Below are positions 1 through 8,036 of a stretch of 64,000 nt of DNA, in pieces (the first letter of the stretch is position 1; each line of letters begins with the position of its first letter). Both the position numbers and the translations under genes were made by a program. This DNA is from Pontibacter mangrovi (GTDB lineage Bacteria; Bacteroidota; Bacteroidia; Cytophagales; Hymenobacteraceae). The stretch is taken from the NCBI RefSeq assembly GCF_006385705.1, contig NZ_VFRQ01000007.1, positions 278,377 through 342,376 of the forward strand, given 5' to 3'. Below the pieces are notes generated by a model. That model was not told the DNA's origin. It searched no databases and was given only the letters and a program-made list of their open reading frames with translations.

Positions 1-2144
1 TTGGCGCGGTTAATCTCGTCGATGATGAGCACGTAGTTCTGCCGCTCCACTTTCGCCGGCGCCTCCATACTGTCAGCGACATGCTTTAGGATGTGCTGGT
101 AGACTAAAAAGTAATAGGTTATATCGTGATAGGCTGGGCGCGAGATCGTCTTTAGCTCCTTTGCCTCCTTCCTGCTTGTGACACTATGCCTGTACATCTC
201 TCGCAGGTCGCTGAACTTCATCCTAAGCCCATTGGTATGCCTCCACTTATCGCCGGTGTAGCGGAAGGCATCCTCCTCCACCTCGGAGATGTGGGCAGCT
301 TCCGTGATCTTAAACTTTTCCCCACTTTCCTGCACCTGCTCAATGAACCTGTTCAGGGCATCTTCAAAAAGCAATTCTCTGGACACCTCCTCCGGCTCCT
401 TCTCCGACAGCCTCAGGTTGTGCAGGGCCCTGTCTGCGATGCACTTGAACACGCCATCCACCCTGCTGAAGGAAAGCTCCGTGCTGCCCTCCATGTCTGG
501 CCTCAGCCCCTGAATGAAGTCTTCGTAGCTATAGTTCTGGTGGAAGGTGATAAACTCGATTCTGTCCCCAAGGTTATCATTGAAGACCCTCATGGCCTCG
601 TCGTAGCTTTCTATCTTCCTTTCTTCAATAATCTCTGCGGCGCGCAAAAGCGTGGTGTAGGTCTTGCCGGTGCCGGGAGGACCGTAGAAGATGGTATTAA
701 GCGGGTAATTCATGTTCTCTTTTTTTACTTCTCTCTTGCCCCAAATCGCTTTGATGTGCTCTGCCTTCTCGACCGTGCTGATAGTGGACCAGTAGCCGCC
801 GTTGAAGTCTACCTCAAACGGAACAAAGCCTTTCTCCCAGGCCACCTGCAGACGCTTTCCGTCCTTCGGGTTCGCTGTTACCTTTCCCCTGGCCTTGATC
901 GCCATAACGGGCTTTGTCTTCTCTCTTGTGAAAACGGACTTGATGGCGATGAGGCTGCCCACGGGGACGGCGCTCACTTCGTTTAGGAACTTATCGTCAT
1001 AGCCGTTTTCCCAGATACCCTGCTCTACGAACCTGCCGGTCTGGTCCTCCGGGTTATGCCCGTCCCAGTAGGCACCCATCAGGTAATGCGCTGTGGTCTC
1101 GAAAAGGCGGCTCCTTACCTCCGGGTTCTTGGCCGCCTCGATGATCCATTTGTTGTGCAGGTGAGCGAACTGCGCCCTGAACTGTGACACTCTTTGTTTC
1201 CTCCTGCTGTCTTCAGCAGGCACAGTGATCGCCTCAAAAAAGTCATTAACATTAACTGCCGCTGCTTCTAATGACACCCACCTTAACGGATTGTGTTTAC
1301 TGCCGCCACCTTCCTCACCTACGCCTAGGCTCGGGTACTTTTGGCGCAGCTCACCTACTTGTGAAGAGGGCACGTAGAAGCCCAAGATGACATTCCGTCC
1401 ACTCCTTTGGAGACTAGTCACGTACTTACCACCAATCGTTAGCTGCATCCTGTTAGGCTTAGCTAAGGCAGCGGCATAGACGAGCTGATCTTCGCTGGAA
1501 AGGTTAAGCTTGGTGAGCACATGCCCGGCAGCGTCAAAGAACTTCTCCACCGCCTCACGGTCGTCAATCCGCTTCACCGCACCTTTAAGCTCCTCCCACT
1601 TGTCTGGATCGGCGCCAACCGAGTATCGGTTTTGAGACTGTAGCAAGCCATCTATGTACGGCAGGTCCTGGCCCGCTTGAGTGCAGTAGATAGAGTTAAT
1701 CAGCCTAGTCAGTTCAGCCGGTGATTCGGTGAGATAGGCGCCCTGGTTCAACTCCAGCTTTTTGTTGTAGAACACTTTGCCCTGCTTCCTGATGCTATCC
1801 AGCAGCTCCCTATTCTCCTCCCGCAGCAGCTCGTCCCTGGTGACCACTGGGTCCAGGGTCTGAAACTCCTTCAGTGGCACCATATAAGCCGGGCCTTCCC
1901 CATTGGAATGTTCCGTACCGTCCGCCTCCTTAAATTTGTCTGCGGCACGCGAGACGCCGGTGATGCCGTAGTTGTCCGTTAGGTGCAGGATGACGTCGTC
2001 TGGCGCCACCGCCCGCATGGTGCTGTAGATGTCGACGCCACTGCTGCTCTTCGTACCCGACCACAGGGCCTTACCCAAGATAGGCTCACCTTGCAGCCTG
2101 TCGTCTCTGCCCTTTACGAGCTTTTTCTCAATCCAAACCTTCAT
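1..2144 (-). CDS. mcrB: McrB-family GTP-dependent restriction subunit, 3' end outside window
   Basis: The minus-strand frame opens with ATG at 2144 and stays open for 714 codons to the window edge. The Walker A motif GPPGTGKT lies at about residues 488-495, and the visible part ends in a Walker B-like IIDEINRA, the signature of McrB AAA+ GTPases. Motor subunits of this family translocate DNA and recruit an McrC nuclease, which would lie outside the window to the left. Residues about 1-110 (DDVILHLTDNYGITGVS, then VPLKEF) resemble a PUA/EVE-like modified-base reader; this is inferred from pattern. Residues about 395-440 (SLIAIKSVFT, then DGKRLQVAWE) match a small beta domain often found before the AAA+ module in Bacteroidota McrB proteins. 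The heptamer AAGTATA is absent from this gene. The family call is firm; the reader domain is likely. Confidence 0.88.
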   Translation of the reverse strand, partial: MKVWIEKKLVKGRDDRLQGEPILGKALWSGTKSSSGVDIYSTMRAVAPDDVILHLTDNYGITGVSRAADKFKEADGTEHSNGEGPAYMVPLKEFQTLDPVVTRDELLREENRELLDSIRKQGKVFYNKKLELNQGAYLTESPAELTRLINSIYCTQAGQDLPYIDGLLQSQNRYSVGADPDKWEELKGAVKRIDDREAVEKFFDAAGHVLTKLNLSSEDQLVYAAALAKPNRMQLTIGGKYVTSLQRSGRNVILGFYVPSSQVGELRQKYPSLGVGEEGGGSKHNPLRWVSLEAAAVNVNDFFEAITVPAEDSRRKQRVSQFRAQFAHLHNKWIIEAAKNPEVRSRLFETTAHYLMGAYWDGHNPEDQTGRFVEQGIWENGYDDKFLNEVSAVPVGSLIAIKSVFTREKTKPVMAIKARGKVTANPKDGKRLQVAWEKGFVPFEVDFNGGYWSTISTVEKAEHIKAIWGKREVKKENMNYPLNTIFYGPPGTGKTYTTLLRAAEIIEERKIESYDEAMRVFNDNLGDRIEFITFHQNYSYEDFIQGLRPDMEGSTELSFSRVDGVFKCIADRALHNLRLSEKEPEEVSRELLFEDALNRFIEQVQESGEKFKITEAAHISEVEEDAFRYTGDKWRHTNGLRMKFSDLREMYRHSVTSRKEAKELKTISRPAYHDITYYFLVYQHILKHVADSMEAPAKVERQNYVLIIDEINRA

Positions 2145-2493
2145 ACATTTGTCTGTTTTCCTTACAGTTAATTAGCAGTAGCTAATTGTTCTAATTATTA
2201 AGCACATCGATTAGCTTCACAAGTATAAATATAGTTATATATTATATCGTAAAGAAACATCATACTTATCTTTTCGAAATGAAAGTCGATGGCGGGGTGG
2301 CATCATTATGATAACAAATTTTCATATCTCGCTAGGTAGAGGATAAAGTTTGAACACTTCTTCCTACAAAAACTATCAAGCTTCAGAAACTCATTATGAA
2401 GTCCGTTTCATTTAATGAAAATCTTGCTGCCATACGTTAAATGTAATAAGAGCAGAGGTGTTTTTTTTGGATGAGTAAAAACGTATGTAAACC

Positions 2494-2534
2494 AAAAAAG
2501 CACTTACCAGATTTCTCTTCGTAAGTGCTTTTTT
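2494..2534. terminator. Perfect 14-bp hairpin, terminator-like, second copy
   Basis: AAAAAAGCACTTAC at 2494-2507 is exactly complementary to GTAAGTGCTTTTTT at 2521-2534, with a 13-nt loop. The A and T runs make it a possible terminator in both directions. It shares the stem word AAGCACTTA with the hairpin directly after tRNA-Arg, about 290 bases away. Confidence 0.6.
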
Positions 2535-2784
2535 CCGGTAGGTCCGCCTGATATAGGTAAGGCTAACTCCATCTCATGTATAGAGCAGTTGTTTCACATT
2601 TGTAAGAAGCTCTACACCTCATAATCTACTTCACAGCCGGCGGCTTTTACAGAAGGTTGTGGAGAGCATGTGTAGGTGCTTTCTTAGAAGTAAGAAAACA
2701 TAAAGTGGTTGGTTCTGTGTGTACTGATTCTGACCTAAGGACAAGCTCCATAGAAACTGTGTGCAAATTGTGTGCACATAAAAA

Positions 2785-2816
2785 AAGCACTTACAAGTTT
2801 TAGCTTATAAGTGCTT
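2785..2816 (-). terminator. Terminator of tRNA-Arg
   Basis: AAGCACTTA (2785-2793) pairs with TAAGTGCTT (2808-2816). On the minus strand the stem is followed by a run of T, just after the 3' end of tRNA-Arg, as expected for an intrinsic terminator. Confidence 0.65.
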
Positions 2817-2826
2817 GATTTTCAAG

Positions 2827-2900
2827 TGATCCCGTTTGGATTCGAACCAAAGACCTACTGCTTAGAAGGCAGTTGCTCTATCCAGCTGAGCTACGAGACC
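2827..2900 (-). tRNA. tRNA-Arg(UCU)
   Basis: The minus strand folds as a standard cloverleaf. The acceptor strand GGTCTCG pairs with CGGGATC (two wobbles), the T-loop is GGTTCGAATCC, and the anticodon loop CTTCTAA gives anticodon TCT. The length is 74 nt with discriminator A; CCA is not encoded. Confidence 0.95.
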
Positions 2901-2937
2901 AGCGTTTGTAGGCAAGTATACACTTTACCCGTAAACA

Positions 2938-2966
2938 AAAAATTTCGGAATCTCTTCCGAAATTTT
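2938..2966 (-). terminator. Terminator after tRNA-Pro
   Basis: AAATTTCGGAA (2940-2950) pairs with TTCCGAAATTT (2955-2965) around a 4-nt loop, and T residues follow on the minus strand. It separates tRNA-Pro from tRNA-Arg, so the two are probably transcribed separately. Confidence 0.7.
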
Positions 2967-2970
2967 TAAG

Positions 2971-3044
2971 TCGGGGTGGCAGGATTCGAACCTACGACCT
3001 CCACATCCCAAATGTGGCGCGATACCGGGCTACGCTACACCCCG
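2971..3044 (-). tRNA. tRNA-Pro(UGG)
   Basis: The acceptor CGGGGTG pairs exactly with CACCCCG. The anticodon stem CCACA/TGTGG frames a loop with anticodon TGG, and the T-arm GGTTCGAATCC is present. The length is 74 nt with discriminator A. Confidence 0.95.
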
Positions 3045-3098
3045 AACTAATTTCGCTTTCCGATTCTTGAGCCTTAAACCCCTTCACAGATTGCGATG

Positions 3099-3127
3099 CA
3101 AAAGTAAACAAAATTTCAGAATTACAA
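3099..3127 (-). promoter_or_regulatory. Bacteroidota-type promoter for tRNA-Pro
   Basis: On the minus strand TTG (3127-3125), 18 nt, then TACTTTTG (3106-3099) fits the TTG/TAnnTTTG consensus of the Bacteroidota housekeeping sigma factor. It lies about 55 nt before tRNA-Pro. Confidence 0.6.
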
Positions 3128-3161
3128 AAAGCTTCACAACTTTTTCATCTTCAATTTTCAG

Positions 3162-3248
3162 CGGAGAAGGGGGGATTCGAACCCCCGGTACCCTTACGAG
3201 TACGGCAGTTTAGCAAACTGCTGGTTTAAGCCACTCACCCACCTCTCC
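3162..3248 (-). tRNA. tRNA-Ser(GCU)
   Basis: A class II tRNA of 87 nt with a long variable arm (GTACTCG...GGGTAC). The acceptor GGAGAGG pairs with CTTCTCC, the discriminator is G as usual for serine, and the anticodon stem CAGTT/AACTG presents GCT. Confidence 0.95.
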
Positions 3249-3276
3249 GTGAGTTCCCTTACTGCTTAAGAGACTG

Positions 3277-3307
3277 CAAACATACTACATCAATCTGTAC
3301 AACGCAA
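3277..3307 (-). promoter_or_regulatory. Bacteroidota-type promoter for tRNA-Ser
   Basis: On the minus strand TTG (3307-3305), a 20-nt spacer and TATGTTTG (3284-3277) match the consensus. It starts about 29 nt before the tRNA. Confidence 0.65.
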
Positions 3308-3523
3308 TAGCTTACTCTAAAAAATCACTGCTGCATTTCCGCTATTTTGCGGGAACAAAACCTAACTACTTGATCCTTCAAAACTTGCTCCTAAAACTAT
3401 TTTTGTAAAAAAACAGCGGCTAGAGCAACTATACTTATACTTTACCGGCTACCGTTGTACATTCGAACCGGTTTCTGCTCTTTTTACCTGTTTTACGTGG
3501 CACCAGGAGTGGAAGCCGTTTAG

Positions 3524-3531
3524 TATATTTG
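3524..3531 (+). promoter_or_regulatory. Probable -7 element before batB
   Basis: TATATTTG matches TAnnTTTG and lies 34 nt before the batB start codon. No clear TTG is seen at the expected upstream distance. Confidence 0.45.
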
Positions 3532-3565
3532 TAGCCAGCAGGCACTGTATTGCCTTTGCCATACC

Positions 3566-4537
3566 ATGAACTGGAGTCAAACCCTCACATTACTGGAGTT
3601 CCTGTTTGGAGCAACGTTTGTCTTGCTCTACATCGGATACCTGATGCGGGTGCGCCGGGTGGCACTGTTTTTTAAGCAGCGTCCGCACGGGGTGTGGTTC
3701 AAAGTATTGCTGCGGCTTGTTTACCTGGTGCTGATCGTGATAGCCATACTTGGCCCCTCCTTCGGTGCCATGAAAAAAGAGATCCGGACGATCGGCAAAG
3801 ACCTATACATCGCTATCGACCTGTCGCAGTCGATGAACGCTACAGACGTGCAGCCTTCGCGCCTGGAAAAGGCAAAGCATGAAATGCTGCGGTTAATCGG
3901 GCGCTTTAACTCCGACCGTATCGGGCTCATGGTGTTTTCGGAGGATGCTTACGTGCAAAGTCCGCTTACCTATGACCAAAACGCGCTGCAGCTCTACATC
4001 CAGACACTCAGCAGCAACCTCCTCCCCTACTCCGGCACCAACTATGCCCCTGTGCTGCAGCTGGCTCTCGACAAGCTAAAGCAGCGCTCAAAAATGCCTG
4101 AGGAAGAGCAGAAAGCCCGTGTTCTTGTGCTTATCAGCGATGGTGAGAACTTCGGTGCGGATGTAGCGCAGCTGGCAAACGAACTGCAGCAACAGAACAT
4201 CAGGGTTTATACCTTGGGAGTGGGCACCCTGGAGGGCAGCCGTATTCCGGAAGCAACCGGTTATGTAAAAGATGCGGAAGGACACGAAGTGATTTCCAAA
4301 CTGAAACCAGAGCCCCTGGCAACGTTGGCTGACATGACGGGAGGCGCCTATTTTGAGATGAATGACCGGGTGAGCGAAGTCAGCCGCCTGATCAGCGCCA
4401 TCAACAAGATTGAAGGCGAGCTGCGCGAAAGCAAAACCGTGGACGTTACCTCCAACAAGTATGTTTACCCGCTCGCGCTCGCGCTACTGCTCATTCTACT
4501 CGATATCCTGATAACCGTTAAGATTATAAGAATATGA
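3566..4537 (+). CDS. batB: BatB-like von Willebrand factor A membrane protein
   Basis: 323 residues. Two membrane segments lie near the N-terminus (about 10-27 and 48-66), then a VWA domain (about 78-285), then a C-terminal membrane helix (about 303-321). The metal site DLSQS is at residues 85-89 and the later VLISDGEN fits the same fold. Bat (Bacteroides aerotolerance) proteins form an inner-membrane complex with a periplasmic VWA domain. The gene overlaps the next one in ATGA, so the two are translationally coupled. BatA and BatD, usually adjacent, are not in this window: a tRNA cluster lies upstream and an unrelated gene downstream. A BatA assignment is possible, but the three-helix layout followed by a TPR protein favours BatB. 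Confidence 0.85.
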   Translation: MNWSQTLTLLEFLFGATFVLLYIGYLMRVRRVALFFKQRPHGVWFKVLLRLVYLVLIVIAILGPSFGAMKKEIRTIGKDLYIAIDLSQSMNATDVQPSRLEKAKHEMLRLIGRFNSDRIGLMVFSEDAYVQSPLTYDQNALQLYIQTLSSNLLPYSGTNYAPVLQLALDKLKQRSKMPEEEQKARVLVLISDGENFGADVAQLANELQQQNIRVYTLGVGTLEGSRIPEATGYVKDAEGHEVISKLKPEPLATLADMTGGAYFEMNDRVSEVSRLISAINKIEGELRESKTVDVTSNKYVYPLALALLLILLDILITVKIIRI

Positions 4538-5454
4538 AGGGTTCTGTGATCGCTATCTGGCTTGTGAGCTTCTTCAGTGGAGGCATTTCGGTGGTGACGC
4601 GTATGAACCAACATACCGAAGAGGCTGCAGACGCATACGCCCGCAAAGATTATGCAGAAGCTATTGCCTCTTACAGATACCTGCTTAACGACCTGGAAGT
4701 AGATGACGACCACCTGCGCCTGAACCTGGCCCATGCCTATTACGAGGCTGGCCTGCTACAGCAGGCCACTACGGCCTACCAGTACCTTGCCGACAACCCG
4801 GTTGGGCATATACGATCGCTGGCACACCTGCAGTTGGGCAACATCAGCACCCATACGCAGAAGTATAAAAGAGCCTTGGCGCTGTACAAACTGGCGCTGA
4901 AAGCCGATCCTGCAAACGACCTGGCGCGCTATAACTATGAACTCCTGAAAAAGTACCTCCAACTGCACCCCAAAGAAGCGCTTGGAGAGGAAGAGGCCGA
5001 AAATGGGCAGGAAGACAGCCAGCAGGCGCCGCCGCCGCCAGACGAACAGGTGGAGCCGCAGCCTAAGCAAAACCCCGATGCGCAGGGAAACCAGGAGGCG
5101 GAGACTGAGACACAAGCTGAAGCAGATAACGGCGAGAGCGGTGCGGCCGGAGAGATGAAACCAAGCGAGCGGGAACAGCAGCAGTCGGGTGGCAGGGAAG
5201 CTGGCAGTGAGCAGGGCCTGCAGCTTGACAGCCCTTTTGACTCTAATGAGAAGGAACTGCGCCAGGAGCCGGAGGCAATATCCGAAGAGGACCAGATGGC
5301 CCAGACGAGGCGGGCACGGCTGCGCCAGGCTAACATGAGCCCTGAAAAGGCAAAGCTGCTGCTCGATGCCATGCGCAACGCTGAGCTGCAGTACATACAG
5401 CAGCTGCCCAAAAAACCATCGCATACTCCCAAGCCCAATACCCCTAACTGGTAA
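4534..5454 (+). CDS. batC: BatC-like TPR protein
   Basis: 306 residues. A hydrophobic N-terminal stretch (about 4-20) is a signal peptide or anchor. TPR-like helices follow (about 27-140: YARKDYAEAIASYRYLL, ALALYKLALKADP), and then a long acidic, Gln/Pro/Glu-rich low-complexity tail (about 150-270). This matches BatC, the TPR scaffold that pairs with BatB in the aerotolerance operon. The 4-base overlap with batB indicates coupled translation. The low-complexity tail is probably disordered. No other Bat gene follows. Confidence 0.8.
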   Translation: MKGSVIAIWLVSFFSGGISVVTRMNQHTEEAADAYARKDYAEAIASYRYLLNDLEVDDDHLRLNLAHAYYEAGLLQQATTAYQYLADNPVGHIRSLAHLQLGNISTHTQKYKRALALYKLALKADPANDLARYNYELLKKYLQLHPKEALGEEEAENGQEDSQQAPPPPDEQVEPQPKQNPDAQGNQEAETETQAEADNGESGAAGEMKPSEREQQQSGGREAGSEQGLQLDSPFDSNEKELRQEPEAISEEDQMAQTRRARLRQANMSPEKAKLLLDAMRNAELQYIQQLPKKPSHTPKPNTPNW

Positions 5455-5765
5455 CACACAAAAACCCGGCGTTGCCATCACCCTTACTTCACGCGTTTTT
5501 GCTTCCCTTGGTAAGGATGCGTGCAGGCGTCGGAGCCAAAAAGGGAGGCCTAAAATAAGTTAACGCTCAGCTCCTTACCCCCAACCGCCAGAAACAGGCC
5601 ACTGTTTACCGAAGAAATACGGCTGTTTGTTGAGCTCAAGCCTCTGTTTGTATAAACTACCCTTTCCGCGCAGGGCTCCCCCGCCAGATTAGGCTGTATT
5701 TTAAGTACATTTGCAGCTGACACTCACCATAACCACACAACCTACTACCAAGTCAAAATAAAGTT
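5455..5765. other. Intergenic region with promoter for the HD-domain gene
   Basis: 311 bases without a convincing ORF. TACATTTG at 5706-5713 matches the Bacteroidota -7 element and lies 52 nt before the next start codon. I see nothing else recognisable. Confidence 0.5.
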
Positions 5766-6404
5766 ATGAAGAAGCAACTAAAAGACGTTCTGGAGGTACT
5801 GCATCTTGCCGAGAGGCTGAAGTATGAACTGCGCCACAGCTGGCTATCGAATGGCAGGCGGGAGAGCGTGGCCGAGCATACCTGGCGCATGTCGTTGATG
5901 GTCGTATTGCTGGAGCCTTACCTGGACTATGAGATAGATGTAGCCCGTACTCTTAAAATGGTGATCGTGCACGACCTGGTTGAGGCAGAGGCCGGCGATG
6001 TGCCAGCATTTGAAATCAAAACGCCGGCCCAAAAGGAAGCGAAAAGGGTGCGCGAGCTTCAGGCGGTAGATAACCTGCGAGAGGCACTCGGAAGCGGGCT
6101 GGGCTACCACGTACATGAACTCTGGCATGAGTTTGAGGATAAACTGACCTACGAGGCCCGCGTAGCCAATGCCCTGGACAAGCTGGAAGTGCAGATACAG
6201 CACAACGAAGCGAATATCAGCACCTGGTTGGAGGTGGAGCAGGAAATGGCACTTTTAATGGGGCAGCACACCGAGTTCGACAGCTGCCTGCAGCAGCTAA
6301 AAGAGCTGATTGAGGAAGAGGCCATACAAAAGATGGAAGCGGCCGGCATCAAGGTTAATGCCGTGAAGCAACGCCTGATTTCAAGCAGTAAGGTAACTGC
6401 GTAA
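5766..6404 (+). CDS. HD-domain phosphohydrolase, YfbR/HDDC2-like
   Basis: 212 residues. The HD signature is complete: R at about 23, H38 (ESVAEHTWR), H69-D70 (IVHDLVEAEAGD) and a later Asp in the ALDKLE stretch. The AGD segment is typical of the YfbR/HDDC2 group, metal-dependent 5'-deoxynucleotidases that dephosphorylate deoxynucleoside monophosphates in the cytoplasm. The C-terminal 50 residues are charged and helical. It stands alone with its own promoter-like element. Substrate identity cannot be fixed from sequence. Confidence 0.8.
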   Translation: MKKQLKDVLEVLHLAERLKYELRHSWLSNGRRESVAEHTWRMSLMVVLLEPYLDYEIDVARTLKMVIVHDLVEAEAGDVPAFEIKTPAQKEAKRVRELQAVDNLREALGSGLGYHVHELWHEFEDKLTYEARVANALDKLEVQIQHNEANISTWLEVEQEMALLMGQHTEFDSCLQQLKELIEEEAIQKMEAAGIKVNAVKQRLISSSKVTA

Positions 6405-6464
6405 ACCGGCACCTCCCAGCCTGTTCATACGTGCTTTTTACGAGCTTCATTCACGCAAAAGCTG

Positions 6465-6472
6465 TACCTTTG
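6465..6472 (+). promoter_or_regulatory. -7 element before the DUF983 gene
   Basis: TACCTTTG is a full match to TAnnTTTG, 25 nt before the start codon. No good TTG is seen upstream. Confidence 0.5.
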
Positions 6473-6497
6473 CAGGGTAACCTACAAACATAAAATC

Positions 6498-6890
6498 ATG
6501 TTTAGCAAAGGATCAAAACTGTACAGCATTTTAAACTATAAGTGCCCCCGTTGCCACCAGGGAGATCTGTTTTCGCATAAAGGCTGGAGCTATACCAAGT
6601 TTAGCCAGATGCCTGAAAGGTGCCCTTGCTGCCACCAGAGCTACGAGCCGGAGCCCGGTTTTTACTATGGCGCCATGTATGTGAGCTACGGCATTACCAC
6701 GGCCATCCTGGTTGCGGTACTTGTCGCGCTTAACGTTTTTCTGGAAGAGGTAACTATGGCTTGGTTTCTGGGGGCTCTGAGCGCCACGCTCTTATTGTTC
6801 TACCCTTTCATCTTCAGGATGTCGAGGGCGGTATGGATCAACTTCTTCGTACACTATAACAAACAGGTCGCGGAGAAAACCGAGTGCTGA
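6498..6890 (+). CDS. DUF983 family membrane protein
   Basis: 130 residues. Two CxxC knuckles (C16/C19 and C42/C45) form a probable zinc ribbon, followed by PGFYYGAMYVSYG and two membrane helices (about 60-80 and 87-107). This order is diagnostic of DUF983, a small family common in Bacteroidota with no assigned function. It appears monocistronic, with a terminator directly after it. Confidence 0.9.
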   Translation: MFSKGSKLYSILNYKCPRCHQGDLFSHKGWSYTKFSQMPERCPCCHQSYEPEPGFYYGAMYVSYGITTAILVAVLVALNVFLEEVTMAWFLGALSATLLLFYPFIFRMSRAVWINFFVHYNKQVAEKTEC

Positions 6891-6912
6891 GCTAACTTGC
6901 TCATACTTCACA

Positions 6913-6946
6913 AATCCCCTGGCCGCTAAAGCCTGGGGATTTTTTA
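6913..6946. terminator. Bidirectional terminator
   Basis: AATCCCCTGGC and GCCTGGGGATT form a stem with one mismatch, followed by TTTTTT. It lies between two converging genes and touches the stop codon of the minus-strand VOC gene. Confidence 0.7.
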
Positions 6947-7333
6947 TAGCTCGATATCGGGCATATAGGCCACCTCCAGCACAAAGCCGTTCGGGTCCCG
7001 GAAATCAACGGTATAGTACTGCTCGGTGTAGTGCGGCATCGCCTGAGGCCCGCGAATAATGTCAGCGCGAATCCCGCGGAGCCACTCCCCCACTTTGTCC
7101 ACCACCGCGCGGCTGGGCGCATGGAAACAAATGTGGCGCACCCCTACGGTATCGTGCCGTTGCACGGGCATCTCCTTAAAGTATAGTTCGTGTATGCCGC
7201 AGCTAAACGATGTGCTGGTAAGCGCGTACCAGCCGATCAGGGGGAACAGTGCACCGTAGAAAGCCAGTGACTCCTCCAGGTCTTTCACCCAGAACTCCAG
7301 GTGGCTGATGCCCACCCCGTATTTATACTTCAT
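6944..7333 (-). CDS. VOC family protein (glyoxalase/bleomycin-resistance fold)
   Basis: 129 residues. It starts with a VOC half-module (ISHLEFWVKDLEESLAFY, H11), has a second metal-binding His in VGVRHICFHAP, and ends with DPNGFVLEVAYM, where the Glu is the usual last metal ligand. Such proteins bind a divalent metal and act as lyases, dioxygenases or drug-binding proteins. The sequence does not show which. It is a single transcription unit between two plus-strand genes. Confidence 0.85.
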   Translation of the reverse strand: MKYKYGVGISHLEFWVKDLEESLAFYGALFPLIGWYALTSTSFSCGIHELYFKEMPVQRHDTVGVRHICFHAPSRAVVDKVGEWLRGIRADIIRGPQAMPHYTEQYYTVDFRDPNGFVLEVAYMPDIEL

Positions 7334-7470
7334 CTTAAACTTGTAAAGATTTATCAGCCTAAAGTATGGATTAATCCGCCTTAACCAAAACGTGGCAGCT
7401 CAAGCTTTAGGCAAGTATGGGCCGGTGCTCATTACAAAATATTCTCCTGATTTAGACTTATACTTGCTTT

Positions 7471-7908
7471 ATGCAAAAAGACGAACATTACCAGCGGCTG
7501 GAGCGGCTCTACCACAAAGCCAAGGTGCAGGAGCTATTTAACGGCAGCACCATACAGGTGGGCCACAGCCGCGCCGAGATTACGTTACCGGTTCAAGAGA
7601 AGTACTTCCATGGGGCCAACGCCATACACGGTGCCGTATACTTTAAGCTACTGGACGATGCCTCCTACTTTGCCGTAGCCTCTGTCGTGCGCGATGTGTT
7701 TATGGTAACTACCTCGTTTCAGCTAAACCTGGTGCGCCCCGTAACCGGAGGCCAGTTGAAAGCGGTGGGTACTCTTCGCTCCCAAAGCAAAAGCCTGTTT
7801 ATAGCGGAAGCTACCCTCTACAACGAGCGCGGCAAAGAAGTAGCTTTCGGTACCGGCCAGTTTATGCGCACCGCCCAACCGCTAGAGAGTTTGGAGGGAT
7901 ACAGTTGA
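7471..7908 (+). CDS. PaaI-type hotdog thioesterase
   Basis: 145 residues. The hotdog core FHGANAIHGAVYFKLLDDASYFA holds the HGG-like turn and the catalytic Asp region of PaaI-type acyl-CoA thioesterases, followed by TTSFQLNLVRPV and a final beta strand. These enzymes hydrolyse acyl- or aryl-CoA thioesters in the cytoplasm. The substrate is unknown. TATACTT lies just before the start codon, as the iterated word does at many other places. Confidence 0.82.
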   Translation: MQKDEHYQRLERLYHKAKVQELFNGSTIQVGHSRAEITLPVQEKYFHGANAIHGAVYFKLLDDASYFAVASVVRDVFMVTTSFQLNLVRPVTGGQLKAVGTLRSQSKSLFIAEATLYNERGKEVAFGTGQFMRTAQPLESLEGYS

Positions 7909-7982
7909 GTTGGGGAGTTTGGGAGTTGTAGAGACGCAATACCTTGCGTCTTTATACTTTATACTTCAGATAGTAAAAAAAG

Positions 7983-8015
7983 AAAACGGGAGCAAGTCTA
8001 CACCTGCTCCCGTTT
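7983..8015. terminator. Bidirectional terminator
   Basis: AAACGGGAGCA pairs with TGCTCCCGTTT around a 10-nt loop, between the converging thioesterase and S9 peptidase genes. T residues flank it on both strands. Confidence 0.75.
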
Positions 8016-8036
8016 CTGCTTTATCGAAAGTATAAG

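Larger units (their letters stand above)
2145..2826. other. Non-coding junction between mcrB and the tRNA cluster
   Basis: About 680 bases without a convincing gene. They are AT-rich compared with neighbouring genes and hold two related hairpins (2494-2534 and 2785-2816). A tandem pair of GTGTGCA words lies at about 2759-2777. The position directly 3' of tRNA-Arg, next to a restriction gene, is typical of integration hot spots, but no integrase or duplicated tRNA end is visible here. Confidence 0.5.

Noticed and set aside
186..986. 266-codon plus-strand open frame
   Set aside because: It is a shadow of the McrB frame on the minus strand, which has conserved motifs throughout.
2145..2826. Integrase or excisionase remnant downstream of tRNA-Arg
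   Set aside because: No frame on either strand gives a recombinase motif, and no duplicated tRNA end is visible.
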